43,640 nucleotides of DNA from Gemmatimonadales bacterium (GTDB lineage: Bacteria; Gemmatimonadota; Glassbacteria; GWA2-58-10). Both the position numbers and the translations under genes were made by a program. Positions within the stretch are counted from its first letter, which is position 1. Each line of letters opens with the position of its first letter. Shown here one piece after another: positions 7,378 through 15,868 of the stretch. The notes beneath the pieces are model-generated. The model had not been told where the DNA came from. It searched no databases and saw nothing but the letters and a program-made list of their open reading frames with translations. The stretch spans positions 1-43,640 of the forward strand of contig JAJRTS010000095.1 in NCBI GenBank assembly GCA_024278175.1, written 5' to 3'.

Positions 7378-10257
7378 ATGAATAATTCTGGTCTGAGGCC
7401 ACTTAGTGCAATGCCGAATAAAGCAAACAACAACCTGGTGATCCGCGGCGCGCGGATGCACAACCTGCGCAATATCGACCTGACCATCCCGCGCGGCAAG
7501 CTGACCGTGCTGACCGGTCTGTCGGGCAGCGGCAAGAGCTCGCTGGCGTTCGATACGATCTACGCCGAGGGCCAGCGCCGCTACGTGGAGAGCCTTTCGG
7601 CCTATGCCCGCCAGTTCCTGGGCCTGATGGACAAGCCGGACGTAGACTTTATCGAGGGCCTCAGCCCGGCGATCTCCATCGAGCAGAAAAGCACCAGCCG
7701 CAACCCCCGCTCCACTGTCGGCACGATCACCGAAATCTACGACTACCTTCGCCTGCTGTTCGCCCGCGTGGGCGTCCAGTATTGCCACGAGTGCGGGAAA
7801 AAAATCGAAAAACAGAGCGTGAGCCAGATCGCCGAGGCCGTGGCGGTCAGGGCCGGGGGCGGCCAGGTTACGGTGATGGCCCCGCTGGTGCGCGAGCGCA
7901 AGGGCGAGTACCGCGAACTGTTCGAGCAGGTGAAAAAGAAGGGCTTCGTCCGGGTGCGGGTCGATGGCGCGCTCTACCGCCTGGAAGACGTCCCGCCGCT
8001 GAAGAAAAACGTGAAGCATCATATCGAGGCGGTGGTCGACCGGCTGAAAGTGACCACCGGGAGCCGCAACCGTCTTTCCGACTCGGTGGAGACCGCGGCC
8101 GCTCTGGCCGGTGGGCTGGTGCTGGTCGATTTCGGCGGCGGCGAGCAGATAATGTTCAGCGAGGAACTGGCCTGCCACGACTGCGGCGTCTCCTACGAGG
8201 AACTCTCCCCCCGCCTGTTCAGCTTCAACAGCCCCTACGGCGCCTGCGAACCATGCGGCGGCCTGGGTACGCGGATGGAGGTTGACCTGGAGCTGGTGCT
8301 CGGCGACGAGCGGATGTCGATCATGGAGGGCGTGATCAAGCCCTGGGGCGAACCCAGCGGCAGCGTGCTCAATTCCATCATCACGGCCCTGAGCGAGCAC
8401 TACGGATTCCATCCCAACACCCCCTGGGGCGAGTTGCCGGAAAAGGTGAAACGGGTCGTGCTCTACGGCTCTGGTAGCGACAAACTGGGAGTAAAATACC
8501 AATCCCAGCGCTTCAAGGGCGAGTACACCACCGAGTGGGAAGGTGTGATCCAGAGCCTCAACCGCCGCTACTACGAAACCACCAGCCAGACTGTCAAGGG
8601 CCAGATCGAGCAGTTTATGCGGGTCCAGCCCTGCCCGTTCTGCAACGGCAAGCGCCTCAAGCAGCAGAGCCTGGCGGTAAAGGTGGGCGGGATGGGAATC
8701 GGCCGGATGACCGAGCTGCCGGTGGGACGGCTGCTGGAGCGCTTCGGCGGACTGAAGCTCAACCAGCGGCAGTTGGAAATCGGCAGGCAGGCGATCAAGG
8801 AAATCACCGAGCGCCTGCGTTTCATGATTAACGTCGGCCTGGACTACCTTACCCTCGAGCGCTCGGCCGAAACGCTCTCCGGCGGCGAGGCCCAGCGTAT
8901 CAGGCTTGCCACCCAGATCGGCAGCCACCTGGTGGGAGTGCTCTACATCCTCGACGAGCCGTCGATCGGCCTGCACCAGAAAGACAACCGGAGGCTGATC
9001 GAAACCCTGCTGCGTCTTCGCGACCAGGGCAACACGGTGATCGTGGTCGAGCACGACGAGGAAACCATCCGCAGCGCGGACCATGTGGTCGACCTGGGGC
9101 CCGGAGCGGGCAAGCGCGGCGGACTGGTGGTGGCCCAGGGCACGGTGGCGCAACTGGAGGCCTGCCCGGAATCGATCACCGGGGCGTACCTTCGCGGCGA
9201 TCAGCGGATTGAAGTTCCCAAGGTTCGCAGGCCCGGCAACGGCAAGGCGCTGCTGGTCAGAGAAGCCACGGAGAACAACCTGAGGGGGCTGGATGTCGAG
9301 TTCCCGCTCGGCAGGTTCATCTGCGTCACCGGCGTATCGGGCAGCGGCAAGAGCTCGTTGGTAGAGGACATCGTGCACCGTCACCTGGCCAGAAGACTCC
9401 ACGGCTCCCGCAAGAATGTCGGCCGTTGCGCCGCGCTGGAGGGAGTGGAACATATCGACAAGGTGATCGATGTCGACCAGAGCCCCATCGGGCGCACGCC
9501 GCGCTCGAACCCGGCCACCTATACCAACGTGTTCAGCCCAATCCGCGAGTTGTTCAGCGAGCTTCCCGAAAGCAAAATGCGCGGCTACCTGCCCGGGCGT
9601 TTCAGTTTCAATGTCAAGGGCGGCCGTTGCGAGAGCTGTCATGGCGATGGGCTGGTGAAGATCGAGATGCATTTTCTGCCGGACGTGTATATCACCTGCG
9701 ATGTCTGCCGGGGCAAGCGTTACAACCGTGAAACCCTTGAAGTTACCTACAAGGGCCGCTCGATAGCCGACGTGCTGGAGATGACAGTGGATGAGGCGCT
9801 GGAGTTTTTCGGCAATATCCCCACTGTCCGTCAGCGTCTGCAAACCCTGAGCGAGGTCGGCCTGGGCTATATCCATCTGGGTCAGAGCGCCACCACGCTC
9901 TCCGGCGGCGAGGCCCAGCGCGTAAAGCTGGCCAGCGAACTCAGCAAGCGCAGCACCGGCCGCACGTTTTACATTCTGGACGAGCCCACCACCGGCCTGC
10001 ATTTCCACGACGTGCGGATGCTGCTGGGCGTACTCCATCGCCTGGTGGACCTGGGCAACACGGTAACGGTAATCGAACACAACCTTGAAGTGATCAAGAC
10101 CGCGGACTATATAATAGACCTCGGTCCCGACGGTGGTGAGCGGGGCGGGATGCTGGTATCCTCCGGCACCCCGGAACAGGTGGCCGGTGAACGGGAGTCA
10201 TACACGGGCTCTTTCCTGCGTACGCTGTTCGCCAAGCAATTAGGCAAGCAAAAATGA
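7378..10257 (+). CDS. uvrA: UvrABC excision nuclease subunit A
   Basis: UvrA is the ATP-dependent damage-recognition subunit of nucleotide excision repair; as a dimer it loads UvrB at DNA lesions. All family landmarks are present: the first Walker A (GLSGSGKSSLAFDTIYAEGQ), a zinc module with CHDCG and CEPCGG, signature LSGGEAQRIRLA with a following ILDEPS, the second Walker A (GVSGSGKSSLVED), the second zinc module (CESCHGDG and CDVCRGKRYN), and signature LSGGEAQRVKLA followed by ILDEPTTGLH. The length of 959 is slightly above the usual 940, so the ATG at 7411 (MPNKANNNLVIRGAR) is an alternative start; neither has a strong ribosome binding site. The stop overlaps an ATG of the next ORF by four bases (ATGA). 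Confidence 0.98.
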   Translation: MNNSGLRPLSAMPNKANNNLVIRGARMHNLRNIDLTIPRGKLTVLTGLSGSGKSSLAFDTIYAEGQRRYVESLSAYARQFLGLMDKPDVDFIEGLSPAISIEQKSTSRNPRSTVGTITEIYDYLRLLFARVGVQYCHECGKKIEKQSVSQIAEAVAVRAGGGQVTVMAPLVRERKGEYRELFEQVKKKGFVRVRVDGALYRLEDVPPLKKNVKHHIEAVVDRLKVTTGSRNRLSDSVETAAALAGGLVLVDFGGGEQIMFSEELACHDCGVSYEELSPRLFSFNSPYGACEPCGGLGTRMEVDLELVLGDERMSIMEGVIKPWGEPSGSVLNSIITALSEHYGFHPNTPWGELPEKVKRVVLYGSGSDKLGVKYQSQRFKGEYTTEWEGVIQSLNRRYYETTSQTVKGQIEQFMRVQPCPFCNGKRLKQQSLAVKVGGMGIGRMTELPVGRLLERFGGLKLNQRQLEIGRQAIKEITERLRFMINVGLDYLTLERSAETLSGGEAQRIRLATQIGSHLVGVLYILDEPSIGLHQKDNRRLIETLLRLRDQGNTVIVVEHDEETIRSADHVVDLGPGAGKRGGLVVAQGTVAQLEACPESITGAYLRGDQRIEVPKVRRPGNGKALLVREATENNLRGLDVEFPLGRFICVTGVSGSGKSSLVEDIVHRHLARRLHGSRKNVGRCAALEGVEHIDKVIDVDQSPIGRTPRSNPATYTNVFSPIRELFSELPESKMRGYLPGRFSFNVKGGRCESCHGDGLVKIEMHFLPDVYITCDVCRGKRYNRETLEVTYKGRSIADVLEMTVDEALEFFGNIPTVRQRLQTLSEVGLGYIHLGQSATTLSGGEAQRVKLASELSKRSTGRTFYILDEPTTGLHFHDVRMLLGVLHRLVDLGNTVTVIEHNLEVIKTADYIIDLGPDGGERGGMLVSSGTPEQVAGERESYTGSFLRTLFAKQLGKQK

Positions 10258-10289
10258 TTCAGGTCAACAACTTTAGGAGCGTGATCGAC

Positions 10290-11282
10290 ATGAAGAAAAG
10301 CTACTTGCTGTTCGCCGCCCTGCTTTCGCTTTCGGTCTCGGCGGGCTGTAACCTCAAGTTATACCAGTTGGATAAGCGTATCGAACGCTGGGAAACAATG
10401 CAGCGCAAGGGCGCCGATCCGGAAAAGATGGCCGCTTTCGCCACCGAGAGTATTTTGTTTTTCCTGCGCAGTCCGCAGTTGCAGCGCACCAAGGAAGCAA
10501 CGATCAGCCAGCAGGAACGGTTGAACTACCACCGCAAATTGACCCCGATGCAGCTTTATCTGGTTTCGCTCCACGCCGGCAGAGCAGTGGCCGCGGTGGA
10601 CCGTCCCGATCCCGACTGGGAACTTGGCCGGGCCGAGTGTATCCTGGCCGATTCGCTGACGCTTGGCAGAATTCCGGGGCATCCCACTCAGTTTTCGATG
10701 GTGCATGTGCAGAAGGGTTACAAGAAACTGGTTCACGAGTTGATCCTTCATCCGGAAAATTACGAACAGGACAATCGCGATTTTCCCGGCCTGATCGATG
10801 CTTTGCGGACGATGAGCCGCTATATGTTCCTCGATGCCCGCAGGGAATTCTCCAGCGGCCGGCTGGATCTGGCGCTCGAAAAATTCGAGCAGGTTTTCTG
10901 CCGGGACTTCGATAATTTCGCCGCTGCCGACCGCACGGTGAGAGATTACACCGGCCAGGGCATCAGGGAACAGGTCATCCGCAACTTCTGGGTGGATCGT
11001 TATCAGAAGAATTTCAACAATGACAGGATGGAAGCCTTCTCGATGGTTGACCAGGGTTTGCAACAGGTCTCCGAAGACATGGGCGAGGAAACGGCGGACT
11101 CGCTGATGGAGCAAGTGTTCGCTGGCACAGCCGCCAATTACAACACTTCCAGCGAACAGGCGGCCGATTTGTACTATTACGTCCGCTCCCTGCACCAGGG
11201 CAATCTGCCGGAATATATGCGCCTCTGGCGGCATAAAGTTCTGAAGGGCAAAAAACCGCTAAGAGCGCCCTATGAACAATGA
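10290..11282 (+). CDS. Putative lipoprotein of unknown function downstream of uvrA
   Basis: The frame opens at 10254, overlapping the uvrA stop, but the supported start is the ATG at 10290. AGGAG lies 10 nt before it, and it begins a proper signal sequence (MKKSYLLFAALLSLSVSAGC) whose Cys suggests lipidation, although the lipobox is imperfect. The mature 310-residue part is mostly helical. A stretch rich in Leu/Ala helices (FLDARREFSSGRLDLALEKF) is TPR-like, but I cannot define full repeats. I do not recognise the family. It probably shares the uvrA transcript, and nothing ties it to DNA repair except position. It ends in TGA 140 nt before yraN. Confidence 0.75.
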   Translation: MKKSYLLFAALLSLSVSAGCNLKLYQLDKRIERWETMQRKGADPEKMAAFATESILFFLRSPQLQRTKEATISQQERLNYHRKLTPMQLYLVSLHAGRAVAAVDRPDPDWELGRAECILADSLTLGRIPGHPTQFSMVHVQKGYKKLVHELILHPENYEQDNRDFPGLIDALRTMSRYMFLDARREFSSGRLDLALEKFEQVFCRDFDNFAAADRTVRDYTGQGIREQVIRNFWVDRYQKNFNNDRMEAFSMVDQGLQQVSEDMGEETADSLMEQVFAGTAANYNTSSEQAADLYYYVRSLHQGNLPEYMRLWRHKVLKGKKPLRAPYEQ

Positions 11283-11422
11283 AAGCTTGACAGTTAGCCA
11301 ATTTGCTCTATACTTGCTTTGTGGGCCGTGCGGCGCGCTGCATTTGGCTTTAAAGTTTGGACTGGATTCGCTCGAAATACAATAGTAAGGTATTGAACAA
11401 AGATTAACCCCTGGCGGCATAT

Positions 11423-11794
11423 ATGCTCAACAGCCACGAGCGGGGCCTGAGCGGTGAAAGCCATGCCGCCGGCTATCTGGAAGGCCAGGGGTTCGAAATC
11501 CTGGCACGGCGCTGGCGCTACGGCCGCAAGGAAATAGACCTGGTGGCGCGCCGGCGGGAACTTGTGGTGTTCGTAGAGGTCAAAAGCCGCTCCAGTGAGC
11601 GTTTCGCTCCGATCCGGACGAGCGTGACCGCCGCCAAGCAACGTAACCTTGTGGAGGCCGCCCACGGATGGCTGGCCGAGCACGATGTGACGGGGCAGGA
11701 GCGCCAGTACCGTTTCGACGTTATTTTTGTCCGGCCAACGGGCAATGCACGAAAAGTGAGTGTTGAGCACATCGAAGACGCGTTCCGGGCCTGA
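11423..11794 (+). CDS. yraN: UPF0102 / YraN family nuclease-like protein
   Basis: This is a small (123-residue) member of the YraN family, which has a restriction-endonuclease-like fold and an unproven nuclease role. The family pattern is clear: ESHAAGYLEGQGFEILARRW, then KEIDLVARR and VVFVEVKSR. These supply the PD-(D/E)xK residues (Glu/Asp of EIDLVA, Glu and Lys of VEVK) with the expected spacing. The length fits the family (about 115-130). In many genomes yraN sits near rnhB or comM; here comM lies two genes downstream with a ParM-like gene between. The spacing of 36 nt to the next gene suggests one transcript. Confidence 0.92.
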   Translation: MLNSHERGLSGESHAAGYLEGQGFEILARRWRYGRKEIDLVARRRELVVFVEVKSRSSERFAPIRTSVTAAKQRNLVEAAHGWLAEHDVTGQERQYRFDVIFVRPTGNARKVSVEHIEDAFRA

Positions 11795-11830
11795 AAAACC
11801 CGCCGCCCGTTTTCCAAAAAGGAGCACTCG

Positions 11831-12958
11831 ATGGAGTACCTGGGAATTGACGTAGGATTCGGCTATACCAAGGCGTTCGACGGCGAACGCTCGGTGGTGT
11901 TCAAATCTATCACTGGCGACGCTACGGATATCCAGTTCCAGTCCGGTTTTTCCGAGGGCGGCATACTGGAAAACCTGCACTTGGAAGTCGACGGGAAGCA
12001 ATACTATATCGGCGATATGGCGGAAAAACAATCCAGCGTTCGTGAATTCACTCTGGACCAGAACACGCTGCTCGAGAACAGCGCGAAAATACTGACCCTT
12101 ACCGCGCTCAGCCTGTTCAGCAACCAGTCGCACCGGGAGTTCAGCCTGGTGACCGGCCTGCCGATCCGCTATTTCAAGCAATTCCGCTCGCGTTACCAGG
12201 AAATGATCGAGGGCCGGCATACGATCCGCATTTTCGAGCACGGCGAGGCGGACGAAAGGGAGATCGAAATCCACAAGGTTCGCGTGCTGCCCCAGCCGTT
12301 CGGCTCGGTGTTTAACCTGATGATGAACAACCACGGCCGGATAGTGGACAAGGAAGTCGCCCGGCAGAAATTCGGCGTGATCGATATCGGCTTCCGCACA
12401 ACCGATTACACGATAACTGACCGGCTGCGCTATATCGAGCGGGGCAGCCGCACCACCGACACCGGGATCAGCAAGGCTTTCAGCCTGATCAGCCGTAAAA
12501 TACAAGAGCAGAGCGGTGTCAACGTGGAACTTTACCGCCTGTTCGATCCGGTCACGAAGGGCAGCATCCGTATTCGCGGCAAGGAGTACGGCCTGGCGGA
12601 GCTTCGCGACGAGGTGATGCGCCAGCTCGCCACCGCGATTATCAGCGACATGGAGCGCCTCTGGATCGAGGACTGGGACCTGGAGTTCATCCTGCTCTCC
12701 GGCGGCGGCTCGGCCGACATGGCGCCGCTGCTGGAAAACATGATCGAGGGTACCACGCGCGTGGTCAGCACCGAGACCGACATGCGGCTGACCAACGTTA
12801 TCGGCTACCTCAAGTACGCCAAGTATATCGACCTGATGGAAAAACGCCGCCAGCTGCCCGGCAGCGAAAACATGAGCGATGAGGATTCCGGCGAGCAAGG
12901 CGACGAGAGCGACTCCGCCGGGACCGAGCCGGCCGGAACAGAAGCCGCCGGAAGCTGA
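11831..12958 (+). CDS. ParM/StbA-like actin homologue, chromosomal
   Basis: The 375-residue protein has the actin-like ATPase fold in the ParM/Alp class. It opens with MEYLGIDVGFGYTKAF, the phosphate-1 loop (D-G-G-T/Y-K pattern). It has VIDIGFRTTDYT at about residue 185 (phosphate-2 loop) and ILLSGGGSADMAPLL at about 295 (adenosine motif). ParM proteins polymerise to segregate low-copy plasmids with a ParR adaptor and a parC site. No ParR-like gene or iteron-type parC is visible, and the neighbours are chromosomal housekeeping genes. The last 30 residues form a low-complexity acidic Ser/Glu/Ala/Gly tail, perhaps a partner-binding tail. GGAG lies 7 nt before the ATG. Its job could be in cell shape, chromosome or megaplasmid positioning, or as a relic of integrated plasmid DNA; the sequence does not decide. 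Confidence 0.85.
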   Translation: MEYLGIDVGFGYTKAFDGERSVVFKSITGDATDIQFQSGFSEGGILENLHLEVDGKQYYIGDMAEKQSSVREFTLDQNTLLENSAKILTLTALSLFSNQSHREFSLVTGLPIRYFKQFRSRYQEMIEGRHTIRIFEHGEADEREIEIHKVRVLPQPFGSVFNLMMNNHGRIVDKEVARQKFGVIDIGFRTTDYTITDRLRYIERGSRTTDTGISKAFSLISRKIQEQSGVNVELYRLFDPVTKGSIRIRGKEYGLAELRDEVMRQLATAIISDMERLWIEDWDLEFILLSGGGSADMAPLLENMIEGTTRVVSTETDMRLTNVIGYLKYAKYIDLMEKRRQLPGSENMSDEDSGEQGDESDSAGTEPAGTEAAGS

Positions 12959-13042
12959 TCCAGCCCCGCCGGGCGGCGTGTCCCGCCGCCCCCGGGATTG
13001 TTCAATCTCTTTTCCCTGAAAATAAGCACAGGAGCCGTCAGG

Positions 13043-14578
13043 TTGCTGAGCAAAGTGCTCTCCGGTTCGGTACTGGGAATCGATGCGTTCCTGGTCGAGG
13101 TCGAAACCGACATCAGCCAGGGTCTGCCCAGTTTCACCCTGGTCGGCCTGCCCGACAACGCGGTGCGCGAAAGCCGCGAGCGGGTCAGCTCGGCCATCAC
13201 CAACAACGGCTTCTTTTTCCCGCTCAAACGCGTTACAATCAATCTCGCCCCGGCCGATGTCAAGAAGGAGGGTGCGGCGTTCGATCTGCCGATTGCCCTG
13301 GCCCTGCTGGCGGCCAGCGGCCAACTCGATCCGGCGCGCCTGGAGCGGTTCATGGTGCTGGGCGAGTTGAGTCTCGACGGTACGCTCAAGCCCGTGCGCG
13401 GTGCGCTGCCGATGGCGGCCGGCTGCCGCAGGCTGGGGATCAGGGGCCTGCTGTTGCCCTCGGCCAACGCGGCCGAGGCGGCGGTGGTGGACGAGTTGAA
13501 CGTGATCGGGGTGGACTCGTTGACCGCAGCCGTGCGGTTCCTGGCCGGGGAGAGGGAGATTGCGCCGGTCAAAGTCGATCCGCGGCGCCTGTTCGAATCC
13601 GGAACCAGCTACGGGGTCGATTTCAGCGAGGTCAAGGGACAGGAGCATGCCAAGCGGGCGCTGGAAGTTGCCGCCGCGGGCGGACACAACGTGATGCTGA
13701 TCGGGCCGCCGGGCAGCGGCAAAACCATGCTGGCCCGCCGCCTGGTGACTATCCTGCCCCGCCTGAGCCTGGAAGAGGCGATCGAAACTACCCGCATCCA
13801 CAGCGTGGCCGGGCTTACCAGCGAGAGACAGGCCCTGGTCTGCACCCGCCCGTTCCGCAGCCCGCATCACACTATCAGCGACGCCGGCCTGATCGGTGGA
13901 GGCAGGGTGCCCAAACCCGGAGAGGTCAGCCTGGCCCATAACGGCGTGCTGTTCCTGGACGAGATGCCGGAGTTTCAGAAGAGCGTGCTGGAGGTGATGC
14001 GCCAGCCGATGGAGGACGGGGACGTGTCGATCAGCCGCAGCCTGGTCAGTGTTGTCTACCCGGCCCGTTTCATGCTGGCCTGCGCGATGAATCCCTGCCC
14101 GTGCGGCTACCAGACCGATCCGGCCCACAACTGCACCTGCTCCCACTCGCAGATCAAGCGCTACATGAGCAGTATCAGCGGTCCCCTGCTTGACAGGATA
14201 GACATTCACGTGGAGGTGCCCGCCGTACCGTTCGAGCAGCTTACGGGCAGGCGCGAGGGCGAAAGCTCACAGGCTGTACGCGCCAGGGTGGAAAGCGGAC
14301 GCGGGATCCAGCTCGAGAGGCTGGCGCAAGAGAATGGTGTTTACTGCAACGCCCACATGGGACGCAAGCTGCTCAAGAAGCATTGCGAGTTGAGCGAAGA
14401 TTGCCGGACGCTGCTCAGCCGGGCCGTGACCCACTACGGACTGAGCGCCCGCGCCCACGACCGCATCCTCAAAGTAGCCCGCACTATCGCCGACCTGGCC
14501 GGCGCCGCTACGATCGCCCCCGAGCACTTGGCCGAGGCTATCCAGTACCGCAGTCTGGACCGTACGGCCATGCTGTGA
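13043..14578 (+). CDS. comM: ComM-like / YifB family Mg-chelatase-type AAA+ ATPase
   Basis: This is the ComM family, a hexameric helicase that promotes branch migration during integration of transforming DNA. The N-terminal Lon-substrate-like part (GLPSFTLVGLPDNAVRESRE) is followed by the AAA+ core: Walker A GPPGSGKTMLARRL, Walker B VLFLDEMPEF, and the zinc-finger-type insert with CAMNPCPCGY and CTCSH. The C-terminal Mg-chelatase part ends in LAEAIQYRSLDR. The open frame begins upstream, but AGGAG (13030-13034) lies 8 nt before a TTG at 13043. Starting there gives MLSKVLSGSVLGIDAF, matching the usual family N-terminus and a usual length of about 510. Its presence hints at natural transformation, but no other competence gene is in view. 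Confidence 0.93.
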   Translation: MLSKVLSGSVLGIDAFLVEVETDISQGLPSFTLVGLPDNAVRESRERVSSAITNNGFFFPLKRVTINLAPADVKKEGAAFDLPIALALLAASGQLDPARLERFMVLGELSLDGTLKPVRGALPMAAGCRRLGIRGLLLPSANAAEAAVVDELNVIGVDSLTAAVRFLAGEREIAPVKVDPRRLFESGTSYGVDFSEVKGQEHAKRALEVAAAGGHNVMLIGPPGSGKTMLARRLVTILPRLSLEEAIETTRIHSVAGLTSERQALVCTRPFRSPHHTISDAGLIGGGRVPKPGEVSLAHNGVLFLDEMPEFQKSVLEVMRQPMEDGDVSISRSLVSVVYPARFMLACAMNPCPCGYQTDPAHNCTCSHSQIKRYMSSISGPLLDRIDIHVEVPAVPFEQLTGRREGESSQAVRARVESGRGIQLERLAQENGVYCNAHMGRKLLKKHCELSEDCRTLLSRAVTHYGLSARAHDRILKVARTIADLAGAATIAPEHLAEAIQYRSLDRTAML

Positions 14579-14635
14579 AACAGGCATGGATTTGCATCCG
14601 GCCCGGCTCACCCGCTGAATCGCCCCGCTGGATGT

Positions 14636-15194
14636 TTATTCTACCCTTGTCAGCACGAATGCCGCGCTGTCTGGCAGCTCAATGAAACTCAGAGACGAGT
14701 CGAGTTCGAACAGTGTGAGGGCCTTATAATCCTCCGAGAATATCAGACTGCAACTCCAGGTCGTGCCCCCCCTGGAGCTCCTGCTGCTCCACCACGTTAC
14801 ATCTTCCATATATCCCGGCGGATACCAGCGCTGTTCAAGTGAAGCAGACTTCTCGAAAAACTTCAGATTCCCGGGATTTTCGCTGCCCCAACTCCAGGCC
14901 CCTTGCTGAGTGTAGAGCGTTTCCACATCCCCCGGCTTGTTTTTCAATTCCAGGTTGTATTGGAACAGATTGAGTTCGAGAATACACGACATATCTCTCA
15001 TGACTTGATTTTGCTCGGACTGGCCTCCGGATGCGAGTAGAATCTCCCCATCCAGGCTCCCGCGCCATACACCATGAAAAGAGGTCTTTGACGCGGGATA
15101 AACAACTGGCGCGGCGGGACTGCCGCTCTCGCCCCCCGCAACCGGCCAGACAGCAAAGCGAAAAAAACAAACCAGCGAAAAATATTCTGGACAT
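14636..15194 (-). pseudogene. Frameshifted lipoprotein of unknown function (G6 tract)
   Basis: Two overlapping frames together make one sensible protein. From the ATG at 15194 comes a lipoprotein signal (MSRIFFAGLFFSLCCLAGCG). Directly after the lipid Cys, six G residues (C6 on the plus strand, 15132-15137) occur. With five G the frame would run on as GESGSPAAPVVYPASK, then FHGVWRGSLDGEILLA, and join the long downstream frame to the TAA at 14636. The 559-nt span equals 186 codons plus one base, so a single extra base explains everything. As written, the signal runs into an unrelated frame. The mature part (about 165 residues, GVWRGSLDG then many Trp/Ser/Leu strands) looks like a small beta-rich domain but matches no family I know. 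It may be a true pseudogene, a phase-variable gene or a sequencing error. Signals: lipobox clear; function unknown. Confidence 0.7.
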
Positions 15195-15391
15195 CGGCAG
15201 GCTCCCGATTGAGGTTAGCTAAAACAACAAAGGGACACCTATTCTTACCTTGGCCGATGCGATATGTTTCATAATTTGATAGCTGAAAATGTTCATGGGA
15301 GAAATCGGTCCGGACGCAATCCGGCCCTGTAGCCGGGCCACAACGGCATGGACCGGCCTCGATACCGCAGAGGTGCGATGTATGGGGAGAG

Positions 15392-15724
15392 TCAGGCGGT
15401 CAGCATCGCGAACTCTTCGGGTTTCACATCGCCCAAATCGTCCACCAGCTCCATTTCGCCCAGCAACTCCTGCAGCTGCTCGCTCAGCCTGTAGGCGAAC
15501 GCACGGATACCGTAGACCCGGATCACGTCACAGAGATCGCTCAGGAGCACCACGCCGTGCACATCGATAAAATCAACGTCGCCGAAGTCGATCACGACAG
15601 ACTTGGGCTCCGAGGCAAAACTGGCCATCACCTGTTTCTTGAACCTGTAAACGTTGGGACCGCTCATGTGGGCAGGCGCCTTGAATGCCACTCCATCCGT
15701 GAGCGCATTGATAATCTCGGCCAT
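15392..15724 (-). CDS. STAS-domain protein (anti-sigma-factor-antagonist-like) lacking the usual Ser
   Basis: The 110-residue protein is a single STAS domain. The core KSVVIDFGDVDFIDVHGVV corresponds to the strand-helix element of SpoIIAA/RsbV. There the residues after FxD are normally S-S-G, with the second Ser phosphorylated by a partner kinase. Here they are V-H-G, so the phospho-acceptor is replaced by His. GGGAGG lies 5 nt before the ATG. It is a single gene, divergent from the aminotransferase gene. No anti-sigma kinase or PP2C phosphatase is adjacent. It may act as a constitutive binding module, as in MlaB-type STAS proteins, or as a sensor part. The partner is unknown. Confidence 0.85.
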   Translation of the reverse strand: MAEIINALTDGVAFKAPAHMSGPNVYRFKKQVMASFASEPKSVVIDFGDVDFIDVHGVVLLSDLCDVIRVYGIRAFAYRLSEQLQELLGEMELVDDLGDVKPEEFAMLTA

Positions 15725-15868
15725 CTTTTCCTCCCTGAAAAGATGAATTATTGATATATTACGCGGTACACGCAGCAGCGGAACATCTTATTCCCTTTCT
15801 TAATCGACATAATCCTGGCCGGGCTTTAGCTCCTCTTTTTCCCGGTCCGACATACCAGGAGCTGACCG

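Noticed and set aside
7330-10080. A 916-codon open frame on the minus strand
   Set aside because: It lies wholly antisense to uvrA, whose motifs are unmistakable; the frame has no recognisable domain and a His/Gln/Ala-rich composition typical of antisense reading of a GC-rich gene.
11294-14209. A 971-codon open frame on the minus strand
   Set aside because: It is antisense to yraN, the ParM-like gene and comM and crosses their spacers; no ribosome binding site or domain supports it.
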